In this document: one piece after another, positions 34,205-45,987 of the stretch
Layout of the letters: every line of letters begins with the position of its first letter
Numbering within the stretch: the stretch's first letter is position 1
DNA from: Stomorhina lunata
Lineage: Eukaryota > Arthropoda > Insecta > Diptera > Rhiniidae
DNA length: 64,000 nt
Reading direction: 5' to 3'
Assembly: GCA_933228675.1 (NCBI GenBank)
Contig: OW121740.1
Span: forward strand, 160,266,486-160,330,485
The notes under the pieces: generated by a model
Seen by the model: only the letters and a program-made list of their open reading frames with translations
Told to the model about the DNA's origin: nothing
Database searches by the model: none
Position numbers and translations under genes: made by a program

Positions 34205-37200
34205 AAATTCAGAGAATTCATAGAAAAATTTTATTGAACTTTTTCTACTGCAAATTTTGATGAAATTATTCTTTTAAAAAAATTTAATTAAATTTTTCTT
34301 ATAAAAAAATGTTGATGAAATTTTTCTCATAGAAAAATTTAGCTGATATATTTCTTAAAGAAAAATTTTTATGAATTTTTCTAATAAAAAAATTTTGATC
34401 AAATTTTTCTTTAAGAAAAATTTTGATGAAAGTTTTCTTAGAGAAAAAATTTAATGAAATTTTTCTTTAAGAAAAATTTTGATGAAAATTTTCTTATAGA
34501 AAAATTTTAATGAAATTTTTCATATAGAAAAATTGTAATGAAATTTTTCTTGTAGAAAAATTTTAATTAAATTTTTCTTATATAAAATTTTTAAAGAAAT
34601 TTTTCTTATACAAAAATTTTAATGAAATTTTTCTTATAGAAAAATTTTAATGTAATTTTTCTTATAGAAAAATTTTGATGAAATTTTTCTTATAGAAAAA
34701 TTTTAATGAAATTTTTCTTATAGAAAAATTCATAAGATTTTTTATAGAAAAATTTTGATAAAATTTTCCGTAATGAAAAATGTTGACGACATTTTTCTTA
34801 AAGACAAATTTTGATGAAATTTTTCTTATGGAAAAATTTTTATAAAATTTTTCGTATAGAAAAATTTTGAAGATTTTTTCTTATAGAGAAATTTTGATGA
34901 AATTTTTCTTATAGAAAACTTGTGATTTTTCTTATAGAAAAATTTTAATGAAATTTTTCCTAAAGAAAAATTTTAATGAAATTTTTCTTAAGGAAAATTT
35001 TAATGAAATTTTTCTTATATAAAAATTTTAAAGAAATTTTCCTTTAGAAACAATTTTCTAAAATTTTTCTTATATATTCATTTTGATAAAATTTTTCTTA
35101 TAGAAAAATGTTAATAAAATTTTTCTTATAGAAAAATTTTAATATAATAATTCTTATAGAAAACTTTTAAATAAATTTTTCTTATAGAAAAATTTTAATG
35201 AAATTTTTCTTATAGAAAATTTTAATGAAATTTTTCTTATAGAAAAATTCTAATGAAATTTTTTTTATAGAAAAATTTTAATGAAATTTTTTCTAAAGAA
35301 AAATTTTAATGAAATTTTTCTTATGGATAATTTTAATGAAATTTTTCTTATAGAAAAATTTTAAAGAAATTTTTCTTATAGAAAAATGTTCATGAAATTT
35401 TTTTATAGATAAATTTAAATGATATTTTTTAATAGAAAAATTTTAATACAATTTTTCTTTTTGAAAAATTTTAATGAAATTTTTCTTATAGAAAAAAATT
35501 TTTGTTGTAGAAAAATTTTGATGAAATTTTTCGTAAAGAAAAATGTTGATGGAATTTTTAGTAAAGAAAAATGTTGACGAAAATTTTCCTACAGAAAAAT
35601 TTTGATAAAATTTCTCTTATAGAGAAATTTTTCTTATAGAAAAATTTTAATGAAATTTTTCTTATAGAAAAATTTTGATAAAATTTTTCTTATAGAATAA
35701 TTTTGATAAAATTTTTCTTAGAAAAAAATTTTGATAAAATTTTTCTTAGAGAAAAATTTTGATAAAATTTTTCTTATAGAAAAATTTTGATAAAATTTTT
35801 CTTCTAGAAAAATTTTGATAAAATTTTTCTTCTAGAAAAATTTTGATAAAATTTTTCTTCTAGAAAAATTTTGATAAAATTTTTCTTCTAGAAAAATTTT
35901 GATAAAATTTTTCTTCTAGAAAAATTTTGATAAAATTTTTCTTTTAGAAAAATTTTGATAATATTTTTCTTATAGAGAAATTTCGATAAAATTTTTCTTA
36001 TAGAAAAATTTTGATAAAATTTTTCTTATAGAAAAATTTTGATAAAATTTTTCTTATAGAAAAATTTTGTTAAAATTTTTCTTATAGAAAAATTTTGATA
36101 AAATTTTTTTTAAAAGAAAAATTTTGATGAAATTTTTTTTTATAGAAAAATTTTGATGAAATTTTTTTTATAGAAAAATTTTGATAAAATTTTTCATATA
36201 TAAAATTTTGATGAAATTTTTCTTATAGAAAAATTTTGATGAAATTTTTTTTATAGAAAAATTTTGATGAAATTTTTCTTAAAGAAAAATTTTGATGAAA
36301 TTTTTTGTATAGAAAAATTTTGATGAAATTTTTTGTATTGAAAAATTTTGATGAAATTTTTTGAATAGAAAAATTTTGATGAAATTTTTTGAATAGAAAA
36401 ATTTTAATGAATTTTTTTTTATAGAAAAATTTTGAAGAAATTTTTCTTATAGAAAAATTTTGATGAAATTTTTCTTATAGAAAAATTTTAATGAAATTTT
36501 TCTTATACAAAAATTTTGATGAAATTTTTCTTATAGAAAAATGTTGATGAAATTTTTCTTATAGAAAAATTTTGATGAAATTTTTCTTATAGAAAAATTT
36601 TGATGAAATTTTTCTTATAGAAAAATTTTGATGAAATTTTTCTTATAGAAAAATTTTGATGAAACTTTTCTTATAGAAAAATTTTGATGAAATTTTTCTA
36701 TAGACAACTTTTGATGAAATTTTTCTTATAGAAAAATTTTGATGAAATTTCTCTTATAACAAAATTTTGATGAAATTTTTCTTATAAAAAAATCTTAATG
36801 AAATATTTTCTTATAGAAAAATTTTGATGAAATTTTTCTTATAGAAAAATTTTGATGAAATTTTTCTTAAAGAAATATTTTGATGAAATTTTTTGTATAG
36901 AAAATTTTTGATGAAATTTTTTGTATTGAAAAATTTTGATGAAATTTTTCTTATAGAAAAATTTTGATGAAATTTTTTGTATTGAAAATTTTAGATGAAT
37001 TTTTTCTTATAATTATAATTTTGATGAAATTTTTCTTATAAAAAATTTTGATTAAATTTTTCTTATCAAAAATTTTAATGAAATTTTTCTTAGAGAAAAC
37101 TCTTAATGAATGTTTTCTAATAGAAATTTTTTTATAGAAATTTTTTATTATATACAAATTTTAATGAAATTTTTCTTATAGAAAAATTTTAATAAAAATT

Positions 37201-38110
37201 TTCTTTTAGAAAAATTTTAGTGAAAATTTTCATATAAAAAAAGGTTTATGAAAATTTTTATATAGAAAATTTTTAATGAAATTTTTCTTATAGAAAAATA
37301 TTGATAAAATGTTTCTACTAGAAATATAAAATTTTGATATAAATTTTCTTATGCAATTTTGATAAAATTTTTCTTATAGTGAAATATTGCAATTTTTTAT
37401 CTCCTGAAATTTTCTGCAAATTATTCTGATACTAAAATTCGACGAAATTGTTCTCAAAATGAAATTTTGATAAAATTGTTTTTTGGTTAAATTTTTTTGA
37501 ATTTTGATAAAATTTTTCTTGAAGTAAAATTTATATATTTTCTTAAAAGTCACATTTTTATGAAATTTTTCTTATTTCTTAAATTTAGACTTAACTTATC
37601 TTATAGTAAAATTTTAATGAAATTTTTATATAGAATTTTTTTTGGTAGATATTTTTCTAAAAGCGAAATTTTGATCATATTTTTCTTAGAGTGAATTTTT
37701 GTTAAAATATTTCTTAAAGTAAAATATTGACAATTTTTTTTCTTATAGTAAAATTTTCTTAGAGTGAAATTTTTATGAAATTTTTTTGTAGTAAAAGTTT
37801 GTTGATTTATTCTTTATGCGAAATTTGAATTTTTTTAAAGAATTTTTTTTTGCTAGAGAAATTTACAAATTTTTTTTATATAAATATTTTGACCTAATTC
37901 TTCTTATAGTCAAATTTTGAAGATAAGTTTCTAAAGCATATATAGTAAATTTTGATGAAATTTTTCTTACAATAGATTTTTGTTAAAATTTTTCTTATAG
38001 TGAAATTTTTTATGGATTTTTCTCTTAGTGAAATTTTGACTAAATTTTTCTTGTATTAAAATTTTAATGAATTTTTGCTTCTATTGAAATTAAGACGAAT
38101 GCTGAGATTT
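34205..38110 (-). repeat. 28-bp minisatellite array R9
   Basis: Same orientation as R8. There are two uniform blocks with their own signatures. At about 35690-36110 the unit ends in GATAAAATTTTT, with a run of about six units carrying CTTCTAGAAAAA. At about 36440-36720 it carries GATGAAATTTTTCTTATAG. The right 700 bp (37400-38110) are badly eroded and blend into the spacer. Local block-wise homogenisation is clear. Confidence 0.92.
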
Positions 38111-38521
38111 TACTTTTAGGGAATTTTTGTCAAAATTTGTTTCTGTAGTAAAATCCATGTCGATAAAAAAGTCTATAACTGATAAATTGTTTATAAAATC
38201 ATATATATTATAAAAAACTACATAATTTGTTTGCTTCCACTGGTAAAGGATACCCAATTTATATGTCTGGCCTTCCAGAAGCCATAACTAGATTAAAATC
38301 CTTTTATTATTTGACACATGGCTGCCTTAATTTAGCCCTAAATCTAAGCATTTTCCTGAAATTTTCGATAAATCACTTACTCTTTTATGGTCTTAGATAT
38401 AAAAAATCCCTTTTAAAAAAATTATTCATAAATTTATCAACTCAATTTTTCTCTCGGCTAAACTGAAGTCAGTCTTGGGTTGATTCAATAAATTCCTACA
38501 AACAATTGAAAAAATATTTTG
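38111..38521. other. Spacer of moderate complexity
   Basis: Unique-looking. A 79-codon plus-strand frame at 38227-38466 starts with a more protein-like stretch but has no recognisable domain and turns into low-complexity sequence, so I do not call it. Confidence 0.45.
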
Positions 38522-39504
38522 TACCCAGCAAAACTTTGGTAATGGCAAGTACTCTGATAACTGGTTACCTTGTAACGACTACAACATATCATCCGAATAA
38601 ATAATAAGTTATTACATAAGTACTTATTTGTAATTAAGATGGTAATTTAAACTGAATGGCCCCGGTTCAAATCCCACCAAGGGCAACAATTTTTTTTAGT
38701 TTTTTTTTATAAAAAGAGTCTTTTTAAATGATTTTTGAATTTTAAGAACTTAAATATTATCTTCTGTAAAAAAAATTTGTAAAACTAACTCACGTTAATG
38801 AAAAAATACCATCATGAGTCAATTTTGATTATGTAGGGGATGTTGAATACCAAACACGATTCTAATTGGTCTTAACTTGGTAAGCCCAACTTATCTGGGT
38901 CATCCTTCGTCTCAACTGTGGACACACACCTCCTCATGGTATCACCCGGGGAGCTAGTTTAACACCCATTAATATTGTGAGTTAACATGTTTCGAGAGTT
39001 GTCCCATAAGATCGATAAAAATGGGTTAGGATTACGGGCTAATAACCCTCTCTTGAAAAAAAATACAATGAAGAGGATAAAATTAGAATTGAAATGTCCC
39101 ACTACCTAATGTTAGAGGAGGATGTCCGAAACTTCGATAGAAAGACCAAGTAGAGGAACATTTTTCAAAGCTTGGCCTATAAAATTGGAGAATATTCGCA
39201 CAAGATCGAAATTCATGGAATTCTAAAATATGCTCGGACTTTGACCTTAACAGGTTGTAACATTTAAGTAAGTAAGAGTCAATCTTATGTAAAAACTTAT
39301 ACAAAAAAGAAGATTTAAATTGCTTAAGTTTTAAAATAATTTTAAAAAATTTTAAAATAATTACAAAAAATCGTATACAAATATTTTTCCAAAAATTACA
39401 ACAAAGCAAAAAAAGCAAGGGAAAACAAAGTTATTTTCACATGATTTTGGATCTAAAAATAAAAATTGTTTATATTAATTATAAGCTGCTAAGTTTCCAA
39501 CATA

Positions 39505-39573
39505 TGAAGTAGCTCAGTGGAAGAGTCTCTGCCTAGCAGTCGGAGGGTCTGGGTTCGAGCCCGCATGGGATCA
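39505..39573 (+). pseudogene. Degenerate tRNA-Ala-like sequence (possible SINE head)
   Basis: The sequence has the internal Pol III promoter wording of a tRNA: TAGCTCAGTGG (A box) and GGGTTCGAGCCC (B box, with one irregular position). The D stem pairs (GCTC/GAGT). The anticodon arm (TCTGC-CTAGCAG-TCGGA) pairs at four of five positions and presents AGC, the alanine anticodon. The acceptor stem does not pair and the T stem has mismatches, so it is unlikely to be a working tRNA gene. It is either a decayed tRNA pseudogene or the head of a tRNA-derived SINE. Confidence 0.55.
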
Positions 39574-39615
39574 TAAAAAAAATTTTGTATTTCGTTTAAA
39601 AATATATGTTTTTAA

Positions 39616-39656
39616 TAAAACAACAACAAAAAAGTTGTTGCTGTTGTTGTTGTTGC
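39616..39656. repeat. (AAC)n/(GTT)n hairpin-forming microsatellite
   Basis: AACAACAAC is followed after an A run by GTTGTTGCTGTTGTTGTTG, so the two halves are complementary. Confidence 0.8.
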
Positions 39657-39824
39657 TTTCAAATTGCTTACCCAAGTCATAACTTTTCTGCAATTGGTAA
39701 GTACTTGCCTCCAATGACATCCCCATGTTAATGTAATGACTTAAACAGCGAATGAGTAAGTAGTTCGTGTTCAATAGTTTAACTGTTTAACTCATTATTT
39801 GGTAATGAAAAGTTTTACTGGGTA

Positions 39825-41329
39825 ATTCATATATTGAATTATCAAATGATAAGAATTTAAATATAAATAAAGATGCAAATGAAATAAAGATGTGGCATAT
39901 TTTTTCCAAGTCAATATCCATTTACGAGCAATTCAAGGCCAAACATGGAGGAATAAATTTAAGACCGAAATATATGAGTCGAAAGTGTAAAAAATAAAGA
40001 AGATAAAGTTACAAAAGTACTTAAAATAAAATACAATAAATACCAAAAAATACCGAGAAGAATATTTTTGATTTTGAAAATAAGGGTTTGCTTTTTAGCG
40101 TTCACGAAGAGGATGATGATGATGACAATGATGTACAAAATCTTTATAAAATAAATATAAACATAAAAAAGAAACTTAATACAATTTGGCTTTTTTGGGG
40201 GGGATTTAAAGGGGCCACCAAGAGTTGAGAATGTTAAAGGGAATAAAATGAAATAAATATAATAAGAGAGTTAAAGAAAGTTTTTAAGTGACCACGTAAT
40301 CCCTAAAATATTTACTATTCCAGACACTCCCTAATGCTCAAACCCAACAATTCAAACATTTAGTATTTCAAAATCCTTTTAAAGGAATTCAAATAAATAA
40401 ACCCAAAATGTTAACGTTAAAGACAGAAGGACCCAAAAACAGAAACAATTTCCACAAAAAAAAGAAATAAAATTTTATTATACCAAAGCATACAAATCCT
40501 TGAGAACCGAACTAAAACGGGGAAAGGGTTTTAAATTACCAAAAAACATTTAAAACTTAAAGATTTCCAAAAGAGAACGAAAAAGGCCAAAAATGATACA
40601 AAATAAAAAAAGCATGTCAAGCCACATTATTAACACTTTCGTTTTCTTCAGTTTCTTTTTTTTTTTGCTTATAAACATTTTGTATCTATTGAAGTGTAAT
40701 TTTAAGAATTTTTCGTGAGTTTTGCTAAATATTGAAAACATTTATTTCATTCATTTTCTTCCTGCTTATTTCAAAGTTTAACGATATTTTGGCACGAACC
40801 TTCACATAAATTTTTATTTGTGAAAAATCGTATAAAAAAGGATATTTCCACTCACGTTGTCTTTGGTAACATCAGTTTTTTAAAAAAAGGATCCACCATT
40901 ATATAAAAATAAAATTGAAATAAAAAAAAAAAAAAAAATTGAAATAGCCATAGAATTGCAAAAAAAAAAAAATAATGTAGCATACATGTAGGGGCGTTAA
41001 ATATTACAAAAGTAAAGCATAATATAAGGGTCATATAGAATAACAACGATGACACCAACTACCATTATCTGCATATGTTTGTTAACAACATAATGACCGA
41101 AAAGGATATTTGCTGTTATATCCTTTTTTATGTTTAACTATGCATTTTGGTACGTCCTACTACAAACATACATACGAGTATGTATACGAATATACATATG
41201 TGTGGGTGCTACTTTCTTTATTGAAATTTATATTGCTTAAAAACTTTAAATATTATAGAAAAAATTTTAAGAAAAATCAATTTTGTTTTAGATTAAACTC
41301 AAATTTAACTTATCAAAGTCAAATTTTTA
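39825..41329. other. AT-rich spacer
   Basis: Unique-looking DNA with A runs at about 40920-40975 and G runs at 40195-40205. Frames of 60-80 codons on both strands have no motif and follow the base composition. No element ends were seen after 39830. Confidence 0.5.
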
Positions 41330-43865
41330 AAAAATTTTTCTTGCAGTGAAAAATTTTTATAAAATTTTTCTCATGGAAAAAAGTTGATGATTTTTTTTTA
41401 TTGAAAAATTTTAATGAAATTTTCTTTATAAAAAAAGTTTGATAAAATTTCTCATAAAATGTTTCTTTTTTAAAATTAAAATTTTAGTATACGAAAAATT
41501 TCATACAAATTTTTCTAAAAGAAAAATTTCATCAAAATTTTTCTAAAAGAAAAATTTCATCAAAATTTTTCTATAAGAAAAATTTAGTAAAAATTTTTCT
41601 ATAAGAAAAATTTAGTAAAAATTTTTCTATAAGAACAATTTCCTTAAAAAATTTTCAATAAGAAAAATTTTCTTAAAAAATTTTCTTTAAGAAGCATTTC
41701 ACTAAAATTGTTCTACTCAAGAAATTTCATCAAAATTTTTCCATAAGAAAAATTTTATAAATATTTTTATATAACAAACATTTCATTAAAATTTCTATAG
41801 AAAAATTTCATCAACATTTTTTTATGAGAAAAATTTCATCAACATTTTTTTATAAGAAAAATTTTATCCAAATTTTTCTATAAGAAAAATTTTATCCAAA
41901 TTTTTCTATAAGAAAATTAATCAATTTTTTTCTATAAAAAAATTTCAATTCTATAATTTTTGATGAAATTTTTCATCAAAATTTTTGTACAAGAAAAATG
42001 TTATCAAATTTTTCTATAAGAAAAATTTCATCAAAATTTTTCTATAAGAAATATTTCGTTCAAATTTTTCTATAAGACATATTTTGTTGAAATTTTTGTA
42101 TAAGAAAAATTTCATCGAAATTACTTAAACATTTTTCTACTGGAAAAATTTAGTTAAAGGAAAAATTTTATACAAATTTTCATATAACAAAAATTTTACT
42201 AAAATTTGTCTACAACAAAAATTTCATAGAAATTGTTCTCAAAGAAAAATTTCATCAAAAATTTTCTATAAGAAAAATTTCATTAAAATTTATCTATATT
42301 AAAAAATTTTCCATAAGAAAAATTTCAATAAAATTTTTCTATACGAAAAAATTCATTAACATTTTATTATTTTTCTAAAAGAAAAAATTCAAAAAAATTT
42401 TTCTAAAAAAAAAAAAATTCATTAAAGTTATTCTATAAGAAAAAATTTTATCAACAGTTTTCTATAATAAAAATTTCATTTAAGTTTTTCTACTAGAAAA
42501 ATTCTATAAGAAAAATTTTTCAAAATGTTCCTGTGAGAAAAATTTACTTCAAATTTTTTTAAGGAAAAATTTTATACAAATTTTCATATAATTAAAATTT
42601 CTTCAAAATTTTTCTGTAGGAAAAATTTCATCAAAATTTTTCTATAAGAAAAATTTCATCAAAATTTTCCTATAAGAAAAATTTCATCAAAATTTTTTTA
42701 TAAGAAAAATTTCATCAAAATTTTTCTATAAGAAAAATTGCATCAACATTTTTCTATAAGAAAACTGTCATCAAAATTTTTCTATAAGAAAAAGTCATCA
42801 AAATTTTTCTGTAAAAAAAAATTGCATCAAAATTTTTCTATACGAAAAATTGCATCTAAATGTTTCTATACGAAAAATTTCATCAAAATTTTTCTGTAAG
42901 AGAAATATTCATATAACAAAAATTTCATTAAATTTTCCTATAAGAAAAATTTCATCAACATTTTTCTGTAAGAAAAAGTTCATCAAAATTTTTCTACAAG
43001 AAAAATTTCATCAACATTTTTCTATAAGAAAAATTTCATCAAAATTTTTCTATAAGAAAAATTTCATCAAAATTTTTCTATAAAAAAAATTTCATCAAAA
43101 TTTTTCTATAAGAAAAATTTCATCAAAATTTTTCTTTAAGAAAAATTTCATCAACATTTTTTGTAAGAAACATTTCATCAACATTTTTTATAAGAAACAT
43201 TTCATGAAGATTTTTCTATAAAAAATGTCATCAAAATTTTTCTATAAGAAAAATTTTATCCAAATTTTTCTATAAGAAAAATTTTATCCAAATTTTTCTA
43301 TAAGAAAAATTTTATCAAAATTTTTCTATAAGAAAAATTTCCTCAAAATTTTTTTATAAGAAAAATTTCATCAAAATTTTTCTATAAGAAAAATTTCATC
43401 AAAATTTTTCTATAAGAAAAATTTCCTCAAAATTTTTTTATAAGAAAAATTTCATCAAAATTTTTCTATAAGAAAAATTTCATCAAAATTTTTCTATAAG
43501 AAAAATTTCATCAAAATTTTTCTATAAGAAAAATTTCGTCAAAATTTTATAAAAAATTTTTAACGAAATTTTTCTCATAGAAAAATTTTAATGAAATTTT
43601 TCTTATATAAAAATTTTAATGATGTTTTTATAGAAAAATTTTAATGAAATTTTGTTTATAGAAAAATTTTAATGAAATTTTGTTTATAAAAAAAATTTTA
43701 ATGAAATTTTGTTTATAAAATCAAATTTTTCTTAAAAATTTTGATAAAATTTTTCCTATACAAAAATTTTGATAAAATTTTTCTTATACAAAAATTTTGA
43801 TAAAATTTTTCTTATACAAAAATTTTGGTGAAATTTTTCTTATAGAAAAATTTTCAAATTTACTA
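41330..43865. repeat. 28-bp minisatellite array R10 with inverted outer segments
   Basis: The central part (about 41485-43550) reads TTCATCAAAATTTTT plus CTATAAGAAAAAT, in the orientation of R7. A short left edge (41330-41470) and the right edge (43551-43865) read in the opposite orientation (AATGAAATTTTTCTTATAG). The switch at about 43545-43560 is direct, without spacer. The most uniform block lies at about 42985-43520. A plus-strand frame of 77 codons at 42850-43083 is a translation of repeat units only. Confidence 0.92.
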
Positions 43866-44835
43866 AATGTAGAGATTTTATATTTTAAACCCTTTAACTG
43901 ACTTTTGTCATTCAACAGGACCTAAAATCCTTACATCGTTAATCACATTTACCTCAAATAAATTTTCTATCTTCCCTTTTTCGAATTTTCTTTACCCTTG
44001 ATTTGGTAATGAAATAAAACATTAAATAGTCTTAAATATTCACAGTGACTTCCTCTATTTAAGTGTTTAAAGAAACCTATTAATTTTTTGTAACCTCTTA
44101 GCCCAAAACATCCTCCCAGACACCTGTTTCTTAATTTATTTTCATTTTCCCAATCCTCCTTTTTGGAGTCTCAAGGTGATTTTTCAAAATTTCTCTAACA
44201 AATCCCGGGTTATTTATGAAGTGTTTGCAAATTTCCTTGACTTGACTTTAAATCCTAAATAAGAAATTGTTTGGTTTTATTTTTTTTTACGAAATTTCCA
44301 CATCATTAATTTTCCTATATTTAAGAGTTTTTCGTTCGTTTTTTAGAAAAATATTTTTTTTCTTAAGAAAATCCAATTAACGTGTTAAACAAATAACCCT
44401 AAAATTTAGTTATTTCTTTGCTTTTCATTCTTGCATTATTGAGTGTATGATGACAATGGCAATTTTTATTGTTAATGAAAATTGTGCCCTTTTTGTGATT
44501 CCTTTTGATTTTTTTTATTTAAAGGACTTGCTTTTTACCTTAAACCTTTTCTTGCCTTTTTGGTGTTATTTGTTTGCTTTTGTAAGTGTTTATTGAAAAA
44601 TATCCACATATGATTATATATACGTTAAGAAATGACGCAGTTAATTTTACTGGATTTCTTCAATATTACGAAAAAATTTTAATTTTTACAAAATCTAAAA
44701 TTTCCTATCTAAAACAAACGAATACTTGGACAGAGTGAACAAATAGTCATGATACTTATGGTTTGCCGGTTTTTAAGTAAACTAAATTCATTCCTTGCCA
44801 TATTTCATCCTCGGAACAAACGAATTTATAGTAAA
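43866..44835. other. AT-rich spacer
   Basis: Unique-looking sequence without recognised elements or exons. Confidence 0.5.
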
Positions 44836-44850
44836 ATATTTCTTCTAACT

Positions 44851-45149
44851 TGTGAACCGCCGTGGTATAGCAGGTAAGACATCCGCCTAGTATACCAGAG
44901 GCCCAAGTTCAATCCCCGGCCAGATTCACTTGAAAAAATAAATTTTCAAAAAAGCGGCGGTTCACCTCATAACTCAGCTAGCCACTGGTTATTGAGTATT
45001 AGGCTATGAAAAACTTCTCTAACTAATGCATTCGCCGTTCGGAGCCGGCGTTAAAACGTAGGTCCCTTTCAATGAGTTTAAAAATAGAATCGGATGCATC
45101 TCATTGTCTGAGAGAAGTACCCCTTGTTCCAATTGGAATGTTGTCGCGG

Positions 45150-45181
<32 letters not shown>
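44851..45181 (+). mobile_element. tRNA-derived SINE, copy 1
   Basis: A 331-bp element flanked by a perfect 15-bp duplication, ATATTTCTTCTAACT (44836-44850 and 45182-45196). The head (44859-44922) is tRNA-related, with GGTATAGCAGGT as A box and GTTCAATCC as B box, and would serve as an internal Pol III promoter. The tRNA-unrelated body contains 'cacctcataactcagctagccactgg', 'gttcggagccggcg', 'gcatctcattgtctgagagaagtacc' and 'ccaattggaatgttgtcg'. The tail is (TA)n (45153-45181) rather than poly-A. Long target duplications show LINE-type retroposition by a partner in trans. The parent tRNA is uncertain (Thr-AGT- or Val-like). Copy 1 has eight 5' bases, TGTGAACC, that copy 2 lacks. Confidence 0.88.
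44863..44915 (+). promoter_or_regulatory. Internal Pol III promoter of SINE copy 1
   Basis: A-box-like TGGTATAGCAGGT at 44863-44875 and B-box-like GTTCAATCC at 44907-44915, spaced as in a tRNA gene. The B box differs from copy 2 (GTTCGATCC) at one otherwise conserved position (CAA for CGA). Confidence 0.7.
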
Positions 45182-45187
<6 letters not shown>

Positions 45188-45196
45188 CTTCTAACT

Positions 45197-45987
45197 AAAA
45201 TTTGCTGAAAAACTATTTTTATCTTATTTTTCTAAATTTAATAAAATATTTTTTCTACACATTTTTTTCAGATTTTCATGGTATTATCCCTTTGTAACCC
45301 ACACTTAAGTAAGTACTTTCTAATTTGTAAAAGTCAAAGCTATTTTAAACATATAATATTTAATTATACTAACAACTATAAGTAAAAAAGTAAAACAATA
45401 TCCTTCAAATAAACAACTAAAAACCATTACAATTGTTTTCTAAACAATAATTGTTAATGACAGTCTAAACTGTATTTTTTTACGTAATATTTCATTCCCA
45501 TTTCATTCATTTTCACTTGTTTATTTATTTCTTTTGGACGAAAACAATTTATTAACGCTCTGTTGCTGACATTTTCCGTTCATCAATTTCATTTGTTTTA
45601 ATTTTTGTAGACTATTTCCATTTACTAGAATTCTGGTTGCCTCAAACACTTTGTTATAAATCCATACCATACATTCAAAGCAAGGCTTTGAAGGTCTTTT
45701 TTCCTAAAAACAGGAGTATAAAAGTCGGGGAAAGGTGTAAATGTTGGCATTAAAGTTTTTTTCTATTTATATTATTTTGTGGTTGGTTTTTAGGGTGAAA
45801 ATGACATTAAATGCGTATTAACGTTTGTCCATTAGTATTTATTGTCATCATTAGATGACTGTAATTATCACACTATCATTATCACAAAATGAGTGAATTA
45901 CTAATGAGTTTCATTTCATTTAATTTCGTTGCTTTTCAATTAGTCGAAATTAATACTTTAAAAATATTAGAGGTGTGTTATCTATTA
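45197..45987. other. AT-rich spacer between the SINE and the 11-bp satellite
   Basis: Unique-looking sequence. No coding or RNA feature was recognised. Confidence 0.5.

Larger units (their letters stand above)
38522..39824. mobile_element. 1.3-kb inverted-repeat element with tRNA-like sequences inside
   Basis: The ends are TACCCAGCAAAACTTT (38522-38537) and AAAGTTTTACTGGGTA (39809-39824), complementary at 15 of 16 positions. A further inverted match, GGCAAGTAC at about 38544 against GTACTTGCC at about 39704, lies just inside. The outer TA on each side could be a TA target duplication as made by Tc1/mariner elements, but this is inference. Inside are a B-box-like GGTTCAAATCCC at 38659, a GC-richer block (38870-39060) of repeat-like wording, and a tRNA-Ala-like sequence. 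The minus-strand frame of 111 codons at 39083-39418 has no known motif. Confidence 0.55.

Noticed and set aside
38227..38466. 79-codon plus-strand frame beginning with a mixed, protein-like stretch
   Set aside because: The first 30 residues look plausible, but it then turns into low-complexity sequence, and there is no homologue I recognise.
39083..39418. 111-codon minus-strand open frame inside the 1.3 kb inverted-repeat element
   Set aside because: Composition is AT-driven in its first half and no transposase or other domain is visible. It is probably a chance frame within a non-coding element.
39505..39573. Functional tRNA-Ala gene
   Set aside because: The anticodon and D arm look right, but the acceptor stem does not pair and the T stem has mismatches, so it is recorded only as a degenerate tRNA-like sequence.
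3660..43865. CRISPR-like regular repeats in the 28- and 31-bp arrays
   Set aside because: Units are directly adjacent without unique spacers, there are no cas genes, and the sequence is clearly animal nuclear DNA. They are minisatellites.
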